Source of the DNA: Halovenus sp.
GTDB lineage: Archaea > Halobacteriota > Halobacteria > Halobacteriales > Haloarculaceae
DNA length: 15,011 nt
Direction: 5' to 3'
Assembly: GCA_003551265.1 (NCBI GenBank)
Contig: PUMG01000310.1
Coordinates: forward strand, 1-15,011
The notes under the pieces were generated by a model. That model was not told where the DNA came from. It saw only the letters and a program-made list of their open reading frames with translations, and made no database searches. Below are positions 1 to 8,100 of the stretch, one piece after another. The first letter of the stretch is position 1. Every line of letters starts with the position of its first letter. Position numbers and translations under genes: made by a program.

Positions 1-1
1 C

Positions 2-1180
2 TCAGCCACAGCGGGATTCATGACGATTGTTGTCATTATCCTCCTGATGCCGGTGCTCGTCGACATCGTGCTCGCGTTCGGTTCACCCGAGTACTTCCTG
101 ATCGCATTCCTCGGACTGGCGATGATTACGGTTATCGCACAAGGCTCGATTCTGAAAGGGTTGACCGCTGGAATGTTCGGGCTGATGATTACGACAGTTG
201 GGACGACGCCGATGGCAGTGCAGCCACGGTACGCCTACACCGACTACTTCGGTTTTATGTTGACGCGAGGAATCGACTTTGTGGCCGTACTCATCGGCCT
301 GTTCGCAATCGCGGAGATGTTCAACCTCGCCAGCGAGAAAGGCGGTATCTCTCGAACGGGAACGGTTATGAGCGGAAGCATTCTCTCGGGTGTCAAGACA
401 GTATTCAAATACCCCGTGAATCTCGTCAAATCTGCGTTCATCGGGCTGGGTATCGGTGCGATTCCGGGTGCTGGCTCGACCGTCTCAACGTTCGTCGCGT
501 ACGGCGAATCGCTTCGTTCCTCGAAAAACCCGGACGAGTTTGGCAAAGGAAGCGAACGGGGACTGATCGCCGCAGAGTCGTCTAATAACGGTACGATTGG
601 TGGGTCACTCGTTCCGACACTCTCGTTCGGTATCCCGGGGAGTGCAGCGACTGCGGTGTTGCTTGGTGGACTCATCATGCACGGTCTCAACCCTGGTCCG
701 CTCCTGTTCAGTGACGAACTTGCGACAACCTACAGCCTGTATCTCGCGCTCTTTATCGGGAACATCCTGATTCTGACGGTTGGACTGGTGTTCATCACCC
801 AGATGAGTTTCATCACGAAAGTCAACGCAATCTACATCATCCCGATCATCATCGTCTTTGCAGTTATCGGCGCGTACGCCATTCGCGGCGGCCCGCAAGC
901 GTGGCTGGACGTCTTCACCGTTTTGCTGCTCGGTGTGATTGGTTACTACATGAAAAAGTACGACTACTCGATCATCGCGTTTGTGCTGGGTGTCGTGCTC
1001 GGTTCAATCGCCGAACAGAACCTCGACCGGTCGCTCCAGCTATCTGACGGGTCGTGGTTCATCTTCATCGACCCGGTCGAACAGCCGCTTTCGCTCGGGC
1101 TGGTGATTGTCATCTTCCTCTTGTTGTTTGGGCCGTTCCTCAAGCCATTCTTCTCGAAGCTCGTCAGACGAGCCGACTAG
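2..1180 (+). CDS. TctA-family tripartite tricarboxylate transporter permease (5' truncated by window edge)
   Basis: This is the large membrane subunit of a tripartite tricarboxylate-type (TTT) transporter, which takes up carboxylates with a small membrane subunit and, in bacteria, a periplasmic binding protein. The frame is open to the window edge, reading SATAGF before the first ATG at 20, so the true N terminus, probably around 110 residues, lies upstream; TctA proteins are about 500 aa. Counting from that ATG, the family signature spans residues 142-227: an IPGAGSTVSTFVAY block, then SSNNGTIGGSLVPTLSFGIPG and a G-rich segment ending HGLNPGP. Hydrophobic segments occupy roughly 2-20, 25-60, 85-103, 240-262, 270-288, 298-310, 316-330 and 358-378. 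The stop at 1178-1180 is 17 nt from the end of the convergent Cdc48 gene. No partner subunit is visible. Substrate cannot be read from sequence. The family call is very secure. Confidence 0.93.
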   Translation, partial: SATAGFMTIVVIILLMPVLVDIVLAFGSPEYFLIAFLGLAMITVIAQGSILKGLTAGMFGLMITTVGTTPMAVQPRYAYTDYFGFMLTRGIDFVAVLIGLFAIAEMFNLASEKGGISRTGTVMSGSILSGVKTVFKYPVNLVKSAFIGLGIGAIPGAGSTVSTFVAYGESLRSSKNPDEFGKGSERGLIAAESSNNGTIGGSLVPTLSFGIPGSAATAVLLGGLIMHGLNPGPLLFSDELATTYSLYLALFIGNILILTVGLVFITQMSFITKVNAIYIIPIIIVFAVIGAYAIRGGPQAWLDVFTVLLLGVIGYYMKKYDYSIIAFVLGVVLGSIAEQNLDRSLQLSDGSWFIFIDPVEQPLSLGLVIVIFLLLFGPFLKPFFSKLVRRAD

Positions 1181-1198
1181 CGAGTTGGTGGCTCGTCT
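1166..1198. terminator. Inverted repeat between convergent genes, possible bidirectional terminator
   Basis: A perfect 9-bp inverted repeat, AGACGAGCC at 1166-1174 and GGCTCGTCT at 1190-1198, closes a 15-nt loop. It overlaps the last codons of the TctA gene and touches the final base of the Cdc48 stop codon. The position, in a 17-nt tail-to-tail gap, suggests a 3'-end structure for both transcripts. There is no T-run beside it, and archaeal termination normally depends on U-tracts, so a termination role is inferred only. Confidence 0.35.
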
Positions 1199-3318
1199 CA
1201 CCTGCGTGCTTCCAGCGTCTCTTTCGCTGCGTCGAAATCCTCTACTGAAATCGTCACCCGTTCTTCTCGGTCGTCGAGTTCATCTGGTGGAACCTCGTTC
1301 GCAACCGCACGTATCGCTCGCATCGACGCCTCACGAACGAGTGCTTCGAGTTCGGCCCCCGAGTACCCCTCCGTTTTCGACGCAATCGCTTCGAGGTCGA
1401 CATCGTCATCGAGAGGTGCACCGCTGGTGTGGACCGCCAGAATCTCCACCCGGGCGTTCTTGTCCGGGTTTGGCACTTCGATGTGCTGTTCGAGCCTGCC
1501 CGGTCGGAGCAACGCCGGGTCGATGGCGTCCCGACGGTTGGTCGCCGCGAGCACGATGAGTTTCGGGTGCGACGCTGTCCGGTCCATTTCGGTGAGCAAC
1601 TGTGAGACGACTCGCTCGGTGACCTCGTGACCCTCGCCGCGATTGCTGGCGATGGCGTCAATCTCGTCAAGAAAGACGATGGCCGGAGCGGCCTGTCGCG
1701 CCCGTTCGAAGAGGTCTCGAATCGCTTGCTCGGACTCGCCGACGTACCTGTCGAGTATCTCCGGCCCGTTCACGCGGACGAAGTTGACGCCGCTTTCGCC
1801 TGCGATTCCCTCGGCGAGCAAGGTCTTTCCTGTCCCCGGAGGACCATACAGCAACACACCGCTCGGTGGATCGGTTGCCGCCTCCTCGAACAGCGGCGCG
1901 TAGACGAGCGGCCACTCGACGGCTTCTTTCAGCCGGTTTTTCGTCTCGTCGAGCCCGCCAACGTCGTCGAACGTCCGTTCGGGTTGCTCGGCGACGTACT
2001 CACGCATTCCCGACGGTTCGACGCCTGTCATCGCCTCCTCGAAGTCCTCGTAGGTGACGTCGAGTTCGGCGGTGTCGTGTCCGGCACGTCTGAGCGCGGC
2101 CATCCCGGCCTCGCGTGCGAGCGAGCCGATGTCCGCCCCCACGAACCCGTGAGTTCGGCCGGCAATCGTCTTGAGGTCGACGTCGTCGGCCAGTGGCATC
2201 CCGCGGGTGTGAACCTCGAAGATTTCGCGTCGGCCCTCCTCGTCGGGGACCCCGATTTCGATCTCACGGTCGAAGCGACCCCCTCGCCGAATTGCCGGGT
2301 CGAGGTCGTCTGCGCGGTTGGTTGCCCCGATGACGACGACCTGTTCTCGTGACTCCAGCCCGTCGAGAAGTGTCAACAGCTGTGCAACCACGCGATTTTC
2401 CATGTCGGCGTCCTCGTCTCGTGCGCCTGCGATGGAGTCGATTTCGTCGATGAACAGAATCGCCGGGGCGTTCTCGCTGGCTTCGTCGAACGCCTCGCGC
2501 AGGCGCTCTTCGGACTCACCTTTGTACTTCGAGACAATTTCTGGCCCGGAGATGGTGTCGAAGTAGGCGTCGACCTCGCTGGCAACGGCACGGGCGATGA
2601 GCGTCTTGCCCGTCCCCGGAGGACCGTACAGCAACACCCCTTTGGGCGGGTCGATGCCGAGACGGGTGAACAGCTCCGGTTCGGAGAGAGGCAACTCGAT
2701 CATCTCGCGGACGAGGTCGAGTTCCTCGTCGAGACCCCCGATGTCCTCGTAGGTCGTTCCGGTGTCCGGGGCCGACTCCGCGTCGTCTTCCGTCTGGTCG
2801 GCCGTCGGTTCGGCGCTTTCTTCGATGGTGACGACTTCGGGTCGGAGGACGACGCGTGTTGACCCGGTGACTCTGACCGACCCAGACGGTATCGTCTCTG
2901 TGACGACGTAGGGGCCGTATCCCTCGACGCGGAGACGTTTCCCTCTGCGGACGAGGTCGTCAAGGAGTTTCTGTCGGAGCGCCTGTTCGGAGGCGGTGTC
3001 GTTCGCGTGCTCATCAGCGGGCTGAAGAGTTATCTTCGCTGCGTTCTCGACTGTTCCCCGTCGTACCCGTACGGTGTCGCCGATGTTGACGTTGGCGCTG
3101 GCGCGTGTGTCAGCGTCGATGCGGACAAACCGACCACCCTCGTCGCTCGGCCACACCTTCGCCACCGTCAACCGGTCGCCCTCGATGATGATCGGGTCGC
3201 CGCTGAGGACGCCGAGTTCGCTCTGGACGGTGTCCGAGAGGCGCGCTCGACCACGGCCAGCGTCTCGCTTGCGTGCGCCCTCGACGCGAACCGCGACAGT
3301 GCCATCGCTGTCTGTCAT
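1198..3318 (-). CDS. cdc48: Cdc48/VAT-type AAA+ ATPase (two AAA domains)
   Basis: This cytosolic hexameric unfoldase belongs to the Cdc48/p97/VAT family, which uses ATP to extract or unfold proteins. The 706 residues show an N domain (double-psi barrel about 5-92, second lobe about 94-165), an acidic linker (167-190) and two AAA modules. D1 has Walker A GPPGTGKT at 232-239, pore loop KYKG at 264-267, Walker B ILFIDEID at 287-294, sensor ATNR at 332-335 and arginine fingers R345 and R348. D2 has GPPGTGKT at 492-499, pore loop RYVG at 524-527, IVFLDEID at 547-554, ATNR at 592-595 and RPGR at 605-608. All catalytic residues are present in both rings. D1 reads RRGGR where RRPGR or RRFGR is usual. 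The C terminus ends LEARR, with no HbYX proteasome-docking motif. Haloarchaea carry several Cdc48 paralogues and I cannot say which this is. The start is supported by a TATA box 25-26 nt upstream. Confidence 0.97.
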   Translation of the reverse strand: MTDSDGTVAVRVEGARKRDAGRGRARLSDTVQSELGVLSGDPIIIEGDRLTVAKVWPSDEGGRFVRIDADTRASANVNIGDTVRVRRGTVENAAKITLQPADEHANDTASEQALRQKLLDDLVRRGKRLRVEGYGPYVVTETIPSGSVRVTGSTRVVLRPEVVTIEESAEPTADQTEDDAESAPDTGTTYEDIGGLDEELDLVREMIELPLSEPELFTRLGIDPPKGVLLYGPPGTGKTLIARAVASEVDAYFDTISGPEIVSKYKGESEERLREAFDEASENAPAILFIDEIDSIAGARDEDADMENRVVAQLLTLLDGLESREQVVVIGATNRADDLDPAIRRGGRFDREIEIGVPDEEGRREIFEVHTRGMPLADDVDLKTIAGRTHGFVGADIGSLAREAGMAALRRAGHDTAELDVTYEDFEEAMTGVEPSGMREYVAEQPERTFDDVGGLDETKNRLKEAVEWPLVYAPLFEEAATDPPSGVLLYGPPGTGKTLLAEGIAGESGVNFVRVNGPEILDRYVGESEQAIRDLFERARQAAPAIVFLDEIDAIASNRGEGHEVTERVVSQLLTEMDRTASHPKLIVLAATNRRDAIDPALLRPGRLEQHIEVPNPDKNARVEILAVHTSGAPLDDDVDLEAIASKTEGYSGAELEALVREASMRAIRAVANEVPPDELDDREERVTISVEDFDAAKETLEARR

Positions 3319-3340
3319 GTGCGGTGATAGGTTCGAGACC

Positions 3341-3346
3341 GATAAA
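3341..3346 (-). promoter_or_regulatory. TATA box of the Cdc48 gene
   Basis: The minus strand reads TTTATC, centred 25-26 nt upstream of the Cdc48 ATG at 3318. This is the haloarchaeal TATA position relative to a transcription start, so the mRNA is probably leaderless and the ATPase can be transcribed independently of the small membrane protein gene upstream. Confidence 0.6.
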
Positions 3347-3360
3347 GGTGTTCGGAGACG

Positions 3361-3594
3361 CTACTCGCTCTCGCCACGGCCAGGCAGCAGGTCGCCGCTG
3401 TAGGAGAACTGAATCAGGAAGAGACCCACACCGAGTGTCAGCAGGATGCCCAGTGTCTGGACCATCGCCGCACCGGTCGATGAGTTCGTCGTCCACGGTG
3501 GTTCGAGCATCGTTCCGAGCGCGACCAGCACGACGAACGCGCCAGTCAGGATACCCAGTATCTCCAGTTTATCCTCGTATGCGAACAGGCTCAT
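3361..3594 (-). CDS. Small two-helix membrane protein, function unknown
   Basis: This 77-residue protein has two predicted transmembrane helices, about residues 11-30 and 43-64. They are joined by a short polar loop containing EPPWTTNSS. The N terminus is short and charged (MSLFAYEDKLE), and the C-terminal tail is hydrophilic and acidic, ending RGESE. I recognise no functional motif. It is on the same strand as the Cdc48 gene and ends 42 nt upstream of that start, so it may be partly co-transcribed, although Cdc48 has its own TATA box. The helix pattern, acidic tail and lack of a competing frame support a real gene; haloarchaeal genomes hold many such small proteins. A role as a membrane partner of Cdc48 is only a positional guess. 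Confidence 0.8.
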   Translation of the reverse strand: MSLFAYEDKLEILGILTGAFVVLVALGTMLEPPWTTNSSTGAAMVQTLGILLTLGVGLFLIQFSYSGDLLPGRGESE

Positions 3595-3620
3595 ACTACC
3601 CCTCTCGTCGTTCTCCGTGG

Positions 3621-3627
3621 TAAGTTT
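3621..3627 (-). promoter_or_regulatory. Weak TATA-like element for the small membrane protein
   Basis: The minus strand reads AAACTTA centred about 30 nt before the ATG at 3594. The match to an archaeal TATA box is poor. It is noted because the position is right and no better candidate lies in the 87-nt divergent gap. Confidence 0.25.
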
Positions 3628-3649
3628 CTTGGTTTCGCCTCGGAGGGTG

Positions 3650-3656
3650 TATATAT
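3650..3656 (+). promoter_or_regulatory. TATA box of the 192-aa gene
   Basis: TATATAT is centred 29 nt upstream of the ATG at 3682. It is the strongest TATA sequence in the window and implies a leaderless or nearly leaderless transcript. It sits in the 87-nt gap shared with the divergent small membrane protein gene. Confidence 0.65.
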
Positions 3657-3681
3657 CCGCATCACGTACGGTATCAGACAG

Positions 3682-4260
3682 ATGAGTGAGCGACTTCCCG
3701 ACCCCGTTGTCGGGTTCGGTGCCGGACTGGGACTCCTGTTGACCTATGGCGTCCCGACGCGCTGCAACGTCGGTCCCGAAGGTCGATGGTGGGAGACGAT
3801 TCGTCGTCGTGTCTCCACGGCTGGTGGTCTCGTTGACGGCCGAATCGGCCCGCGCCCGATTACCGCTGCCGAGTACGCCGGAACGCTGGATATGCCACCA
3901 GCGCTCGCCGAAGAGGTGCTCTGGGACCGTGGATTCGTCCGGAACCCGTTTGCCCGCCTCAAAGTGATGGACGGCTCACAGGAGTACGGCTCGTGGGTCT
4001 ACCGGGAGTCGTGGTTCGCGTTCAGACAGCTTCATCTCATGCTGTTTCCCGGTGACGACTGCCGAACCGACGTCTACGCCCACGAAGAAGCATCGAGTGT
4101 CAACCCGCTCGTCGGGACCGAGCATTTCAACGGTGACGAACAGAACGTCGCCGAGGGAGTGGCCTGGGCTCGTGCCGTTTTGCCACTCGACGTCAGAAAG
4201 GAGACGCCCAGGCCACCGGAAGGACCGTGGACTGAAGCAGTCGTCTCTGCAGAACGATAG
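3682..4260 (+). CDS. Uncharacterised soluble protein, probably a haloarchaeal family
   Basis: I do not recognise a characterised family for this 192-residue protein. It is predicted to be soluble; a short hydrophobic stretch near residues 9-22 (VVGFGAGLGLLLTY) is too weak and too central to call a signal peptide or a helix. The rest is rich in aromatic and charged residues. Distinctive blocks are CNVGPEGRWWETIRRR near residue 28, RNPFARLKVMDGSQEYGSWV near 87 and an aromatic stretch with RESWFAFRQLHLMLFPGDD just after it. Two cysteines (around 28 and 127) are too far apart to suggest a zinc site. The strong TATA box 29 nt upstream, haloarchaeal codon use and an acidic composition support a real gene. 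It converges on the lipoprotein gene with a 38-nt gap. No function is proposed. Confidence 0.82.
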   Translation: MSERLPDPVVGFGAGLGLLLTYGVPTRCNVGPEGRWWETIRRRVSTAGGLVDGRIGPRPITAAEYAGTLDMPPALAEEVLWDRGFVRNPFARLKVMDGSQEYGSWVYRESWFAFRQLHLMLFPGDDCRTDVYAHEEASSVNPLVGTEHFNGDEQNVAEGVAWARAVLPLDVRKETPRPPEGPWTEAVVSAER

Positions 4261-4270
4261 CCACACACGA

Positions 4271-4291
4271 CTCGACGCGAAAACTGTCGAG
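4271..4291. terminator. Small inverted repeat between convergent genes
   Basis: CTCGAC (4271-4276) and GTCGAG (4286-4291) form a perfect 6-bp stem around a 9-nt loop containing AAAA. It lies in the 38-nt tail-to-tail gap between the 192-aa gene and the lipoprotein gene. A 3'-end role for either transcript is plausible but unproven; the stem is short and could be chance. Confidence 0.3.
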
Positions 4292-4298
4292 AGCTACC

Positions 4299-4952
4299 CT
4301 ACCCTTCTGGACAGTCCATGTCCGGTGGCGAGATCGGTTCTGTCTCCCCCCACGAGTGGAAGTTGATGACTGCACTGTCGTCCTCGTCCTCGAATCGGAG
4401 TGGATAGCCGGATTCGACACTCACGTACAGGAATCCGTCGTCGACACTGAAGACGTACGCCTCCTGGCCGTCTATCGTACTCCTCTCGTCCGGCACGACT
4501 TCGCCGAACTCCGCACGCAGCCTGTCAGGCTCGAATATCTCGTCGTCCGAGACAACATCTGGTCGTAGACACTCCCCATCGACCACGATGTACGCGTCCG
4601 TACCAATCCGGTAGGCTTCCATCTCGACTCCATCTATCGTCCACTGCGTGTACGTATCCCCTTCGTAGACGAAGGTCGTTCCAGAACCCAGCGGTACAGC
4701 GAGTTCCATGATGTAGGAGGTCTCCCAGTTGAGCGCATCTCGAAGTTCGGGACTATCTGTGGGTTCGTCGGTGGACTCGTCGTCCGTGGGTTCATCGGCA
4801 GACTCGTCGTCCGTGGGTTCGTCAGCCACGGAGTCATCATCCTCGGAGTCACCGAGACAGCCAGCAAGCACCCCGGTACCCGCAAGGCCCAGTAACTGGA
4901 GAAATCTCCGCCGCCCGGAATGACTGTTCGCAGTGGTACGAGATTCCATCAT
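4299..4952 (-). CDS. Tat-exported haloarchaeal lipoprotein
   Basis: This surface lipoprotein has a twin-arginine signal peptide: GRRRFLQ at residues 13-19 matches the SRRxFLK motif and is followed by a hydrophobic stretch to residue 30. The lipobox is LAGC, with lipidated Cys32. An acidic low-complexity spacer (residues 34-69) contains a nine-residue tandem repeat of the form DEPTDDESx. The remaining 145 or so residues look beta-rich (FVYEGDTYTQWTIDGVEM, EAYRIGTDAYIVVDGEC) and may adopt a LolA/LppX-like open barrel, which is an inference from pattern only. Cys128 and Cys214 could pair. The gene has adjacent ATGs at 4952 and 4949; the TATA-like element is 23 nt from the first and 26 nt from the second, so the second may be the real start. 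The ligand is unknown. Confidence 0.88.
   Translation of the reverse strand: MMESRTTANSHSGRRRFLQLLGLAGTGVLAGCLGDSEDDDSVADEPTDDESADEPTDDESTDEPTDSPELRDALNWETSYIMELAVPLGSGTTFVYEGDTYTQWTIDGVEMEAYRIGTDAYIVVDGECLRPDVVSDDEIFEPDRLRAEFGEVVPDERSTIDGQEAYVFSVDDGFLYVSVESGYPLRFEDEDDSAVINFHSWGETEPISPPDMDCPEG
4759..4839 (-). repeat. 27-nt tandem repeat in the lipoprotein linker
   Basis: Two near-identical 27-nt units (4759-4785 and 4786-4812) are followed by a degenerate third (4813-4839). On the plus strand each begins GTGGGTTC. They encode the nine-residue DEPTDDESx linker repeats. The period is a multiple of three, so copy-number change would leave the reading frame intact. Confidence 0.8.
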
Positions 4953-4971
4953 CTCGAAAAGGCTTCAGACC

Positions 4972-4978
4972 AAAATAA
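4972..4978 (-). promoter_or_regulatory. TATA-like element of the lipoprotein gene
   Basis: The minus strand reads TTATTTT, centred 23 nt before the first ATG (4952) and 26 nt before the second (4949). Other TATA boxes in the window sit about 25-27 nt from the start, which slightly favours the second ATG. Confidence 0.45.
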
Positions 4979-4999
4979 GGCTGTCGTCGGGCGGTCAGT

Positions 5000-5081
5000 T
5001 ATAGGGATTAGCGTTCCTGTACAGAGATTCTCGCTGCGACGTACAGCGAGAAATCTATGATGACGTACGCGAATCCCTATA
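5000..5081. repeat. 82-nt extended inverted repeat, possible MITE remnant or structured RNA
   Basis: The outer arms TATAGGGATTAGCGT (5000-5014) and ACGCGAATCCCTATA (5067-5081) are complementary at 14 of 15 positions. Inside them, AGATTCTCGCTG (5025-5036) pairs with CAGCGAGAAATCT (5044-5056) with one bulged base around a 7-nt loop. Complementarity stops at the outer ends, where TCAGT (4995-4999) and CCAGT (5082-5086) form a near-direct repeat that resembles a short target duplication. The element occupies the gap between the lipoprotein start and the gltB end. It could be a miniature inverted-repeat element, a regulatory hairpin or an untranslated-region structure. It encodes no convincing protein. 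Confidence 0.55.
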
Positions 5082-5110
5082 CCAGTATGACGGCTGGATA
5101 CCGTCACTGG
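5082..5110 (-). terminator. Hairpin downstream of gltB
   Basis: CCAGTATGACGG (5082-5093) and CCGTCACTGG (5101-5110) form a 10-bp stem with a two-base AT bulge and a 7-nt loop. It starts 33 nt beyond the gltB stop codon on the minus strand. There is no T-run after it, so it may stabilise the mRNA 3' end rather than terminate transcription. Confidence 0.4.
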
Positions 5111-5143
5111 ACTGGCGCTCAAGCATCCGGGGATTGTTGCCCG

Positions 5144-8100
5144 TCAGTCTGCACCGCTCCGTACCACGCCCGGTGTGCCATCTCTCGTTTTCGTTGCTGG
5201 GGCTGGCAGTTCGGTTCTGACGTCGTCCTGTTCGCGCTCTTCGATTATCTCGGCGTACGCTGTCGGCATGACGCGGGTGAACTGTTCGCGTTCGACCGCC
5301 CAGTTCTCCAACAGCGTCTCGGCGCGCTCGGAGTCGGTGTACTCGAGATGGTTCTCGACCAGCCGCGTGAGTAGTGTGCGGTCTCTCGCGTTGAGGTCGG
5401 TCGAAAGGTCGACCATCTCTGTGTTCGCCCGGGATTCGAGCGTGTCGTCGGGGTCGTAGACGTAGGCAACCCCACCGGACATCCCGGCGGCGAAGTTCTT
5501 GCCAGTGTTGCCGAGAACGACGATAGCGCCACCGGTCATATACTCGCAGGCGTGGTCACCCGCCGCCTCGACGACTCCTTTGACGCCGGAGTTGCGGACG
5601 GCAAAGCGCTCGCCGACAGCGCCGTTGATGTAACACTCTCCTGCGGTTGCGCCGTAGAGCGAGACGTTGCCGACGACGACGCTCTCTTCGGGGTCGTACG
5701 ATGCGTGGTCGGGCGTCCGAACGACGAGTTTGCCACCAGAGAGTCCTTTTCCGAGGTAGTCGTTTGCGCTGCCGACCAGTTCGAGGGTCACGCCGTGCTG
5801 GACGAACGCACCGAAGCTCTGTCCTGCCGTTCCGCGCAGACCCACCGAAAGCGTGTCCTCCGGGAGCCCGTCGATGCCGTGATGCTGTGAGATTCTGTTC
5901 GAGAGCAACGCACCCACCGCTCTGTCCTCGTTGGAAATCTCTGCTTCGAGCGTCTGTGCCTCGCCCGTCTCGATTGCCTCACCCAGCTGTGCCAGCAGGT
6001 CGCTGTCGAGTGAGTCCACCCGCGGGTCGTCGCGCGTGCGCTCTTCGCGGTCCGGGGCCGGTTCGTAGTGAACTGGCTCGTGGAGAACCGCGGAGAGGTC
6101 AACCCGTCTCGCTTTCTCGTTCGAGATGTCCTCACGCTGGCCGAGCACGTCGACGCGGCCGAGCATCTCATCGACCGTCCGGAAGCCGAGTTCGGCCATT
6201 ATCTCGCGGAGTTCCTCGGCGATGAAGCACATATAGTTGACGACGTGGTCCGGGTCACCGGGGAAGCGCTCACGCAGGTTCTCGTCCTGGGTTGCGATGC
6301 CGACCGGACAGGTGTTCTCGTGACACTGGCGCGCCATCACACAGCCAGCCGTGACCAGCGATGCGGTGCCGAAGACGTACCCTTCAGCCCCTAGCAGCGC
6401 CGCGATAGCCACGTCACGACCCGTCTTCAATCCGCCATCGGTCGTCAGTCTGACGTCGTCACGCAGTCCAGTCTCACACAACAGTTGGTGCGCTTCTGCA
6501 AGTCCAAGCTCCCACGGCACGCCCGCGTTTTTGATGCTCGTCTTTGGTGAGGCACCCGTCCCGCCGGAGTGGCCAGAGACGTGAACGACATCGGCGTTGG
6601 CCTTCGCCACACCCGCCGCGATGATGCCGATACCTGCTTCGGCGACGAGTTTGACGCTGATGTCGGCCTCCGGATTCGATGTCCTGAGGTCGTGAATCAA
6701 CTGCTTGAGGTCCTCGATGGAGTAGATGTCGTGCTGTGGCGGCGGGGAGATGAGACCGACGCCGGGCGTCGAGTATCTTACTGACGCGATCATCTCGTTC
6801 ACCTTTCGACCAGGGAGCTGGCCGCCCTCGCCGGGTTTCGACCCCTGCGCCATCTTGATCTGGAGTTCGTCGGCCGAGGCGAGATACGTCGACGTCACAC
6901 CGAATCGACCGGATGCGACCTGTTTGGTATGGGAATTCTTCTCAGTCCCGTAGCGCTCGACTGGCTCGCCGCCTTCACCCGTGTTTGCCTTGCCTCCCAG
7001 CCGGTTCATCGCGATGGCGTTCGTCTCGTGCATCTCGGGCGAGAGCGAGCCGAGCGACATCGCTGCGGTCTCGAAGCGCGTGACGATGTCCTCGACGGGC
7101 TCGACTTCAGAGAGGGGAATCGACTCTCGCTCGTCAGTCTCTACTGACAGTAACCCGGCGAACGTCGCCAGCTGTTCGTTCTGTTCGTTGATCTTCGCCG
7201 CGAACTCGCGGTAGATGTCGTAGTCGCCGTTGCGAACCGCCTGCTGGAGCGTCCCGACTGTCTTCGGGTTCCATTGGTGGTGGATGCCGGTCGAACGGTG
7301 CTCGAACTCGCCGACGCGCTCCAGTTGTGGCTCTGCTTCCCACGCGAGTGCGTGCCGGTCGAGCAGGTCGCTCTCGACGAGATCGATGTCGATACCCTCT
7401 GTCCGGTTGACCGTCCCCTCGAAGTACTCCTCGACGAAGTCGCTGGCGAGACCGACGGCCTCGAATATCTGTGCCCCGCGGTAGCTCTCGACGGTCGAGA
7501 TGCCCATCTTCGCCATCGTCTTCAACAGCCCGTCTTCGAGCGCTTGGACGTATGCTTCGACTGCTGCCTGTGGGTCTGCGCCGTCCGAACCGGCGACGAA
7601 ATCTCTGATGCTCTCGTAGGCGAGATACGGGTTGACTGCACCCGCACCGTAGCCGACCAGCGTCGCAACGTGGTGGACTGTCCGGGGGTCGCCGGATTCG
7701 AGTACGAGTCCGACGTGATTTCGCTGCCCGCTCCTGACCAGATGATGGTGGACGCCAGCGACCGCCAGCAGCGACGACACCGCGACCCGGTCGGGACCCG
7801 CGTTTCTGTCGGTGAGCAGGATAATCTCGTGTTCGTCCGCAGCCACTGATGCCTCCGCTCGTACTCGCTCGACGGCAGACGCCAGGTCCGTTTGAGTCGG
7901 GTCGTAGGTGATGTCCACCTCGGCCATACGCAGTCCGTTGACGTCGAGACGCCCGAGACGGGCCAGTTCGTCGTCGGTGAGAATCGGCGAGTCGAGGACG
8001 ACCTGTCGGGCGTGGTCGGGCGTCTCAGTCAGGAGGTTCCGTTGTTTGCCCAGACGGGTTTCGAGGCTCGTCACCAGCTCCTCACGGATGTAATCGAGGG

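Noticed and set aside
1627..2352. Plus-strand open frame of 241 codons inside the Cdc48 gene
   Set aside because: It is antisense to the highly conserved AAA domains and its composition reflects the complement of acidic codons.
5057..5374. Possible 105-codon plus-strand gene beginning within the 82-nt inverted repeat
   Set aside because: Most of it is antisense to the gltB 3' end, it has no promoter element and the product resembles no protein family.
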